Shown one piece after another: positions 27,901-31,781 of a DNA stretch of 31,781 nt (positions are counted from its first letter, which is position 1; every line of letters begins with the position of its first letter). The position numbers and the translations under genes were made by a program. The notes beneath the pieces are model-generated. The model ran no database searches. It saw only the letters and a program-made list of their open reading frames with translations, and was not told the DNA's origin. Location: IMG/VR virus record IMGVR_UViG_3300030108_002764, positions 1 through 31,781 of that record; one strand, given 5' to 3'. This DNA comes from a virus.

Positions 27901-30317
27901 ATGTCGAAGCTGTTAAGCAAGTTTTAAATCAATTAGATGTTAAGTCTAATGTTGTTCAAGCTAAAGTAAAGTTTAGTAAAAATGCTAGCAAAGAGCTAAA
28001 CGATATGATTGAGCGTAAAAAAGGTATTGGTAGTGAAAAAGTATTTTCTGGAGCTGAAGCTAGAGCTCGCGGTAAAAATATAGGTAGATTTGATTTTTAT
28101 ATACCACCATCGGCTGAAGATTTTAAAGGTTTATTATATTACTTTTTAGGCAAAGGTAAGCGAGGCGATGCTGATATGAAATTTTTTAGCGATAACTTAT
28201 TAAAACCTTTTGCAAATGGCATTAGAACTTGGAATACATATAAGCAAAACATGGCTGACGATTTTAGAAATCTTAAAAAACAAAATCCTAAAGTTGTTAA
28301 AAAATTAAATAATAAAATAGAAGGGACTAGTTTTACTAACGATACTGCCATAAGGGTTTATTTATGGGACAAAGCTGGTAAAGAAATACCTAATATATCT
28401 TCAAGCTTACAAACAAGATTAGTTAATCACGTGAATAATAATTTAGATTTAAAATCTTTTGCTGATAATATTTCAACTATAACTAAAATAAGTGAAGGTT
28501 ATACTACACCAGGACAAAATTGGGTTGTTGGTAGTATTGCTAGAGATTTATCTGATACTGTAAACAAAGTTGGTAGAAAACAGTTTTTAGCTGAGTGGAT
28601 AGATAATAAAGATCAAATATTTACTACTGAAAACTTAAATAAAATAGAAGCTGCTTACGGAACTAGATATAGAGAAGCTTTAGAAAATATATTATTTCGT
28701 ATGGAAAATGGCGGCAATAGAGTTATGAGTAAAGATAGAGACACTAACTTTATTGTTAATTGGATTAATGGCGCTGTTGGTTCTATAATGTTCTTTAATA
28801 TGAGATCGGCATTGCTTCAAACTATATCGGCTGTTAACTTTATAAACTTTAGCGATAATAATATATTTAAAGCAACAAAAGCTTTTGCTAATCAACCACA
28901 GTTTTGGAAAGACTTTACAATGTTATTTAACTCTGACCAACTTAAACAAAGAAGAAGAGGTTTGCAAACAGATGTTTCTTCTTCTGAGCTTGTTAAATCG
29001 TTTAAAGAAAATGGCAATTCATATCAAGCTGTAGTTAACTTTTTATTAGAAAAAGGTTTTACACCTACGCAAATAGCAGATAGTACAGCTATTGCTTTTG
29101 GTGGTGCTAGTTTTTATAGAAATAGATATAACAAATATATTAAAGACGGTAAGTCGCCTAAAGAAGCCAATGAGCAAGCGATGTTAGACTTTCAAGAAAT
29201 AGCAGAAGAAACACAACAGTCATCAAGAGAAGATTTAGTTTCTAAACAACAAGCTAGCGTACTAGGTCGTATTATATTAGCTTTTCAAAACGTTACAATG
29301 CAATACGGTAGATTAACCAAGAAAGCTTTATCTGATTTAGTTAATCGTAGAGGTGATACTAAAACTAATATATCTAAAATATTATACTATGGTGCTGTGC
29401 AAAATATAGTATTTGCTAGCTTACAATCAGCTTTATTATTTATGATGTTTGGGGGCAGTGACGAAGAAGATGAAGTAATACAAGAAAAAGAAAATAGAGT
29501 AGCTAATAGCGTATTAGATTCATTTTTAAGAGGTACTGGTATTTACGGAGCGTTAGCATCAACATTAAAAAACGTAGCTGTAGAGTGGCACGTGCAATCA
29601 CAAAAAGCTAAAGAAGGTTTTAAAAGAGATGATGTAATGAAAATAGCTCAAGAAGCTTTAAACTTATCTCCTCCAATTGGTGCTAAAGTTAGAAAAATAG
29701 TTCAAGCTTATAAAATGAAAGAGTTTGGTAGAACTGCTGTTAGAGATAAACTAAATTTTAGATTAGAAGATCCTAAACTAGCTTCAGCCGCAGCTATAAT
29801 AGAAGGTATTACAAATATACCTACACAAAGACTTTTAAATAAAGCTAATAACTTAGAAGAAGCTATAACTAGTGATCATGAAACATGGAAGCGTGTAGCT
29901 ATGGTTTTAGGTTGGAGTAGATGGGAGCTAGGATTAAAAGATGAAGAAGTTGAAGCCGCTAGAGAAGAAGTAAAAGAAGAAAAGAAAGAAGAAAGAAAAG
30001 AAAAATTAGAAATAATAAAAAAAGAAAAAGAAAAAAAGAAACAAGAGCAAAAGAAAAAAGAAGAAGAAGAAAAGAAAAAGAAAGGTATTAAAACAGTTAG
30101 ATGTTCTGGTATAAAATCTGATGGTAAAAGATGTAAAATAACTACTGAAACAGCAGATAAAAAATTCTTATGTGTTCATCATGCTGAGTTTAAAGATGGC
30201 ATGGATAGAGACGGTGATGGCAAGAAAGAATACAGATGTACTGCTACAACTTCTTCAGGTAAAAGGTGTAAGAACAAAACAGAGAATAAAAACAAAAAGT
30301 GTTATGCTCACCAATAA
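21966..30317 (+). CDS. Giant multidomain (polyvalent-type) ejected protein: peptidase-like, kinase-in-HAD phosphatase, membrane segments, zinc fingers
   Basis: 2,783 residues, uninterrupted. In order: residues 1-105, an N-terminal cap and a polar linker; about 335-385, a Gly/Ala-rich hydrophobic stretch (VVGAGAGAGIGASS onward) suited to membrane insertion; 721-725 HELLH with a likely third zinc ligand E777 (NPDEWITLTSDAI); 858-1624, two modules with no recognised fold; 1640-1644 HAD motif I (DFDDT); 1674-1681 P-loop (GGAGSGKG) of a zeta-toxin/polynucleotide-kinase-like domain; 1918 HAD motif II (VLTAR); 1974-1975 HAD motif IV (VDD); about 2262-2500, a C-terminal module with two hydrophobic segments (IMFFNMRSALLQTI; NIVFASLQSALLFMMF); a Lys/Glu coiled coil 2659-2710; and two C-C-C-H fingers at 2713-2782. 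Pentapeptides [IV]KFS[KR] at 858, 1233, 1625 and 2001 mark module joints. It closes the ejection-protein operon, so delivery with DNA is likely. Start at 21966; an in-frame ATG at 21978 is possible. Confidence 0.75.
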   Translation: MEREMYVITDSDGNEKPYFVENENDKIDLFNNAKTNNKQVYDQFGNTVDLNNIPQPGKQEGSSTETKTEQIQVNETKSSQNNQQENTESSLVDTSSESQSVNKSNFTSGLDFQKILKNKEKIVKSIQSKNIINLNEDGAYYTDQNGEIVNEENLTKDEKNALEAKNNELKKPNIYDKENITNKILTGKADTTEKQVYASFANKNNLFSKPIKYTETDDIPPDGGFFEDLYINWQQGLNNAKTTDEALTIFKSGNEVTDEDIRAWIDAVNKMDEIGPTQEQVLFQKKQQELGGGVFGTLGALYENPGFFPQMLTSSIATMIGSFVDSDEIREVTAASAVVGAGAGAGIGASSTPYIGGAGAIPGAITGAISGAMGGLIGSMETALTFTELFKEELGENDFNEENIRNILNDPDAIKRMKNRAVGRGIAIGAFESFTLGLSRGFGSALAKTGSSTSKVLAVTTATETGGAFVGELAGQTAAGQELDFGEATLEAIGDIGDVSLVSDIVSQTFKKSEYTINGENRTKQEVNNIINDPDISTEDLAKIDVKVKGDKNFSDFVKSKQNDAVLETQIDPTITGIEDRKKLVDLQKRKIKAEQDVKKTGVFKVIGAEKKLENINNEINEIITPYEAVDARTSDVRAQKKTAKEVRETVADKEFKSNLEFAKKHSSIYGLKVDDTLTPEQIKNEYGEEAASSDGFIVDDKIIINKKVARQARAVNVGNHELLHGILRKQMKNKPDAFKNIRQDLKNEIGEQWNSVEQRVKDAGYTDQYMQDNPDEWITLTSDAIANGDITYSESIFQPLADFFLPILRAAGFKKIKFETGKDVFNFLKEYNKSIHKGALSTGIISETKAEVKSDDIKFSRSSLIEDINKMQKTAKTKAEFQNRKIFNPIYSSVTQPGGAVNNYIRSLNLTPEQTEKTIDNVADRLMNFNPQTTRKTGSKEPITLGEFIMSNVGFGRKDAAKDLAIEAAKTKQEFRVDVTKDGERSFDIEDTAEQQEITLNRTKDQEYSKLRRKLKLDKPMMDRVRQAVTKTFGTKLPDVESKKFKQELQKRYRTELKKPIQDMIGTRDNYKNFLDNNFESVYEFLPTSTLTQMERNIPNENRIFVKAKETNISPTRVDELVSQGKLPKNTNRTSGPTLFEKQPYPGNEKVNAYFLGTDMQNQLGYERGASTLGTRKDKLAMSIAEELGFDATMETIQDPAIQEKREFLVGKEKARTERPTIAKQIDRDPTIKFSKQVKNAYRKSPANLAKDNNIKLIPGSSKTRVKDAIYNKETRETFGQARNRVVKDFLTKYPQYRLILQKALTGGSKRSMYVSVGEFNEAAGPVPKGVKLINVKRTTYNENRRFTEKAFKKFKTKEFKQNEAKKLKALKDFFITIQDYSKSIKIDGKVNPDMFVFFEMLRDSSAAGQGHIIRVLAPVKFYTVDQKTKKPIFNKEVVEEHTDPQNQIGTALMDAAINENVNEVFDVIGGSYMQGSLLLEGDNLIANKEKNPKKRDLTRDMPDIYFNKIIPRIISGELKLPPGMASVVRMAVQGVNLNQLMLIDSNQTMTEFFDVDINTKDLTNAQIDFLVPYQNELIVKQLTNKDFTKAKARNSIKEISNTVIDNTNLKSNNNIQKALQNRIKFSKTNKRKGISVFDFDDTLAKTKSGIRATIPNPDGTPKPNRKVVFLAGGAGSGKGNVISKLGLSQQGFKIVNSDISLEWLKKNSGLPADMRDLTKEQRSTLGKLGAQARKIARGKMMKYQGNANGVVVDGTGGSVKSMQKLVDEFKSKGYDVSMLFVDTSLDVALERNRARKERSLLDVIVKRNHESVQNNKSTFQSMFGDRFMEVNTDNLTQASPMPMNLVNDMNDFVSGYEKVRLDAEQFAAEGESILERGGEFDFSEFNDVVDGTPGPLLDKAKQRIDKFGNKDVFVLTARPQASAGPIQQFLKSQGLNIPIDNITGLANSTGDAKAEWMLGKFAEGYNDMYFVDDAIQNVEAVKQVLNQLDVKSNVVQAKVKFSKNASKELNDMIERKKGIGSEKVFSGAEARARGKNIGRFDFYIPPSAEDFKGLLYYFLGKGKRGDADMKFFSDNLLKPFANGIRTWNTYKQNMADDFRNLKKQNPKVVKKLNNKIEGTSFTNDTAIRVYLWDKAGKEIPNISSSLQTRLVNHVNNNLDLKSFADNISTITKISEGYTTPGQNWVVGSIARDLSDTVNKVGRKQFLAEWIDNKDQIFTTENLNKIEAAYGTRYREALENILFRMENGGNRVMSKDRDTNFIVNWINGAVGSIMFFNMRSALLQTISAVNFINFSDNNIFKATKAFANQPQFWKDFTMLFNSDQLKQRRRGLQTDVSSSELVKSFKENGNSYQAVVNFLLEKGFTPTQIADSTAIAFGGASFYRNRYNKYIKDGKSPKEANEQAMLDFQEIAEETQQSSREDLVSKQQASVLGRIILAFQNVTMQYGRLTKKALSDLVNRRGDTKTNISKILYYGAVQNIVFASLQSALLFMMFGGSDEEDEVIQEKENRVANSVLDSFLRGTGIYGALASTLKNVAVEWHVQSQKAKEGFKRDDVMKIAQEALNLSPPIGAKVRKIVQAYKMKEFGRTAVRDKLNFRLEDPKLASAAAIIEGITNIPTQRLLNKANNLEEAITSDHETWKRVAMVLGWSRWELGLKDEEVEAAREEVKEEKKEERKEKLEIIKKEKEKKKQEQKKKEEEEKKKKGIKTVRCSGIKSDGKRCKITTETADKKFLCVHHAEFKDGMDRDGDGKKEYRCTATTSSGKRCKNKTENKNKKCYAHQ

Positions 30318-30320
30318 ACG

Positions 30321-30342
30321 TGTAATAATACTATAGTATAAC
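30321..30342 (+). promoter_or_regulatory. Promoter-like motif, copy 3 (before the small-gene/lysin cluster)
   Basis: TGTAATAATAC then TATAGTATAAC aligns without gaps to copies 1 and 2, keeping TGTAA, ATA, ATAGTA and AA at the same spacing while varying elsewhere. It lies in the 41-base gap after the giant gene, 16 bases before the start at 30359. In this copy the centre is also a perfect 12-base palindrome (ATACTATAGTAT), which the other two lack. It probably starts the transcript for the 59-residue, small and lysin-like genes. Confidence 0.5.
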
Positions 30343-30358
30343 AAAAACAAAAAAAAAT

Positions 30359-30538
30359 ATGATAAACTGGATTAATTCTTGGAAAGCAGGAAATAAAAAA
30401 GAAATATATGAATTAACATTTAGATTAGGAACATGGACCATGTTTGAACTTATGTTTTGTCCTTGTTGGAAATGTGATAATAAAGGAACGTGCCCTAGAT
30501 TTAGATTTATGATTTTAAATTTTGGATTTGAAATATAA
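30359..30538 (+). CDS. 59-residue cysteine-rich protein, putative zinc-binding
   Basis: The ATG at 30359 opens a 59-codon frame ending TAA at 30536-30538, and that stop overlaps the next start (TAATG), as is usual here. The product contains aromatic residues (MINWINSWKAG; LTFRLGTWTMFELMF), then a tight cysteine cluster FCPCWKCDNKGTCPRF with cysteines at 34, 36, 39 and 45, and ends RFMILNFGFEI. The C-x-C-x2-C-x5-C spacing could bind one zinc ion or an iron-sulphur centre. It is the first gene after promoter-like copy 3 and fills an otherwise gene-sized gap exactly, which is good evidence that it is real. No family name known to me. Confidence 0.65.
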   Translation: MINWINSWKAGNKKEIYELTFRLGTWTMFELMFCPCWKCDNKGTCPRFRFMILNFGFEI

Positions 30539-30759
30539 TGAAATTTATAAGTGGCGAACAATTAAAATATAGAAAAGCTATAAAAGATGGTAAGGTTGTT
30601 GAAAAAACTAGAGACAACCTTATTACTATTCCTGATGGAACTACAATATCTTTTGGTGATATGATAGAAGATAGAGGTAGATATTCTATAGTAATGACTG
30701 TTGTTAAAGATTTTGGCAGTGGCAACGTATCTAAGTCAACAACACTAACTTTATCGTAA
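30538..30759 (+). CDS. Small hypothetical protein (73 residues)
   Basis: The product opens MKFISGEQLKYRKAIKDGK and has an internal beta-type stretch TIPDGTTISFGDMIEDRGRY, then SIVMTVVKDFG and a Ser/Thr tail. It looks like a compact beta protein without cysteines, signal peptide or membrane segment. Both ends overlap neighbours by TAATG, which supports a real, coupled gene. Function unknown; its company with a virion-type protein and a lysin suggests a late role. Confidence 0.55.
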   Translation: MKFISGEQLKYRKAIKDGKVVEKTRDNLITIPDGTTISFGDMIEDRGRYSIVMTVVKDFGSGNVSKSTTLTLS

Positions 30760-31061
30760 TGGCAGGAATATATAAAAGATTTGCAGGCGCAGCTAGTAAT
30801 CAATCTTTAATAACTAAAGGTAGTGGAGTAAGTGGTAATATTAGAAAAATATTAATAGCTAACGAAGACTCTGCTATTACTAAAGTAACAATTGATTTAC
30901 ACGATGGTTCAACTACTTTTGTTATAATAAAAGAAGTTGAAATACCAGTTAGCTCTTCGCTAGTATTATCAGATAATGTTTCTTTTGATAGTAATATTTT
31001 TAGTTTAAGAATAACAACGTCAGGTACAGGTACGCCTACAGTAACAGTAATAATAAAATAA
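30759..31061 (+). CDS. Small beta-sandwich-like virion protein, putative
   Basis: The 100-residue product opens MAGIYKRFAGAASNQSLITK and is then built of regular alternating strands (KILIANEDSAITKVTIDLHD; TFVIIKEVEIPVSSSLVLSD), ending SGTGTPTVTVIIK. I recall proteins with this 'YKRF...' opening and the 'IANEDS...V.I.L.DG' strand from many marine phages, where they are unannotated or called structural. Composition resembles that of the 111-residue protein at 49-384, although I see no convincing alignment between the two. TAATG overlaps both neighbours. A decoration or appendage protein is plausible. Confidence 0.55.
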   Translation: MAGIYKRFAGAASNQSLITKGSGVSGNIRKILIANEDSAITKVTIDLHDGSTTFVIIKEVEIPVSSSLVLSDNVSFDSNIFSLRITTSGTGTPTVTVIIK

Positions 31062-31669
31062 TGGAATTAAATAAAGACATAATAGAAAAAGCAGTAAAAT
31101 GCAAAGGTTATAGATGGTTTGAAAATGGTGATTATAACCTTAATATAGTAGGTATTAGAAACTCTGATACTGGAAATGAAGTAACAAATAAGTTTGACGA
31201 TAAAATAACATTGTCATTTAAGTGTGATGATCAATGGGAATTTTATTGCTATGACTGCACTACAGACCCAGGTAGATATTGGGTAGAAAATATAATGAGA
31301 GTAGAAGGCGTGGCAGTATTAAAAGAAGGACAGTTTCCTGGCTCACATAAAATTAGATTACATCAAGGTAGATATGAAGCGTTAGGTCAGTGTAGACCAG
31401 TTACAGTTTACCGTGATGCTAATAGAGACGGTAAGTTTGATTTAAGCGATGATAATACACAAACAGGTTTGTTTGGAATTAATATACATAGAGCAACAAA
31501 GTGGGGTGGTAAAAAATCTACTAAGGTAGATAAATGGTCTGCTGGTTGCCAAGTAATAGCAGCTAATGATGATTGGCACGAGTTTATGGATATATGTAGA
31601 GTTGCTAGAGATAAGTGGGGTAATAGCTTTACTTATACATTATTAGAAAGTAACGATTTAGATATATAA
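31061..31669 (+). CDS. Putative peptidoglycan-acting enzyme (L,D-transpeptidase/YkuD-like signature), candidate lysin
   Basis: The 202-residue product contains INIHRATKWGG, then VDKWSAGCQVIA: H143, sixteen residues, then S160-A-G-C163. This matches the spacing of the L,D-transpeptidase signature (H-x14-17-[ST]-H-G-C), with Cys163 as the likely nucleophile, but the His of HGC is replaced by Ala161. Upstream, D119-A-N121-R-D123-G-K-F-D127 looks like a calcium-binding loop. The N-terminal half has the pattern NLNIVGIRN ... TTDPGRYW, which I recall from a family widespread in Bacteroidota phages and prophages. There is no signal peptide, so export would need a holin or tail delivery. As a phage enzyme of this fold it more likely cleaves than cross-links the wall. 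Family fold moderately sure; activity inferred. Confidence 0.6.
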   Translation: MELNKDIIEKAVKCKGYRWFENGDYNLNIVGIRNSDTGNEVTNKFDDKITLSFKCDDQWEFYCYDCTTDPGRYWVENIMRVEGVAVLKEGQFPGSHKIRLHQGRYEALGQCRPVTVYRDANRDGKFDLSDDNTQTGLFGINIHRATKWGGKKSTKVDKWSAGCQVIAANDDWHEFMDICRVARDKWGNSFTYTLLESNDLDI

Positions 31670-31670
31670 A

Positions 31671-31781
31671 ATGAAACATTTATTATTATTATTTTTGCTA
31701 ATAAGTACTATAAGTACAGCACAAATAAAAGACTTCTTTAAATTTTCAACTTTCTATACATCGATGTCTATGAACACGTCG
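31671..31781 (+). CDS. Start of a secreted protein with a flavobacterial-type signal peptide (partial)
   Basis: The frame opens at 31671 one base after the lysin stop and runs off the window after 37 codons. The first 18 residues, MKHLLLLFLLISTISTAQ, form a clear Sec signal peptide: a Lys, a Leu/Ile core and a TAQ end typical of flavobacterial exported proteins. The mature part begins IKDFFKFSTFYTSMSMN. No lipobox cysteine is seen, so it is not an obvious outer-membrane spanin lipoprotein. Being exported from the infected cell and next to a lysin, it could act in envelope disruption or sit in the outer membrane. The rest is outside the window. Confidence 0.65.
   Translation, partial: MKHLLLLFLLISTISTAQIKDFFKFSTFYTSMSMNTS

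Noticed and set aside
30204-30218. DRDGD (residues 2747-2751) in the giant protein, resembling the DxDGD catalytic motif of YonO/crAss-like RNA polymerases
   Set aside because: It lies in the short spacer between two zinc fingers with no double-psi-barrel sequence around it. A calcium-loop-like spacer explains it better.
30327-30338. Perfect palindrome ATACTATAGTAT as an operator
   Set aside because: It falls wholly inside promoter-like copy 3 and is not preserved in copies 1 and 2, so it is probably coincidental in AT-rich DNA.
1-31781. tRNA genes, CRISPR arrays, insertion sequences, integrase or attachment sites
   Set aside because: No gap exceeds about 106 bases, no cloverleaf, regularly spaced repeats or recombinase motifs were seen.

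Overview
This window is a contiguous structural and packaging segment of an AT-rich dsDNA tailed bacteriophage (Caudoviricetes). Every credible gene is on the + strand, genes are packed tightly (often sharing TAATG or ATGA stop/start junctions), and no tRNA, rRNA, CRISPR array or insertion sequence is visible. The host is probably a marine or aquatic member of Bacteroidota, most likely a flavobacterium. The grounds are very low GC, no Shine-Dalgarno sequences with repeated 'ATTATG' start contexts, and a last gene that opens with a flavobacterial-style signal peptide ending in TAQ. Host and habitat are inferences. The virion is probably short-tailed (podovirus-like, broadly resembling T7-like or crAss-like gene order), because ring/adaptor-like and nozzle-like tail genes are followed by internal ejection proteins and no sheath or tape-measure gene is seen.

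Layout. (1) 1-2571: end of an upstream gene, a small virion-type protein, a LamG-like adhesin, two small conserved phage proteins, a GroES-like co-chaperonin and a small terminase-subunit-like protein. (2) 2568-9915: large terminase, portal, acidic scaffold-like protein and major capsid protein, closed by a strong hairpin terminator (9928-9963). (3) 9985-10836: one conserved phage protein in its own terminator-bounded unit. (4) 10943-20258: two ring/adaptor-like proteins, a 1,924-residue nozzle-like protein and two beta-rich appendage proteins. (5) 20299-30317: two helical internal proteins and a giant 2,783-residue multidomain protein. (6) 30359 to the end: a 59-residue cysteine-rich protein, two small proteins, a lysin-like L,D-transpeptidase-fold enzyme and the start of a secreted protein.

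Units 4, 5 and 6 each begin just after a copy of the same gap-free 22-bp intergenic motif (TGTAA-n2-ATA-n2-ATAGTA-n-AA-n). This is the best candidate for a phage-specific promoter.

The most interesting object is the giant protein. In one polypeptide it carries a Gly/Ala-rich membrane-active-looking segment, a HELLH metallopeptidase-like site, two large uncharacterised modules, a P-loop kinase inserted inside a HAD phosphatase (polynucleotide kinase/phosphatase-like), a membrane-segment-containing C-terminal module and two tandem C-C-C-H zinc fingers. Four nearly identical [IV]KFS[KR] pentapeptides sit at the module boundaries at residues 858, 1233, 1625 and 2001, suggesting a processed or modular polyvalent protein delivered with the DNA. 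No database search was possible; family assignments rest on motifs and recall.
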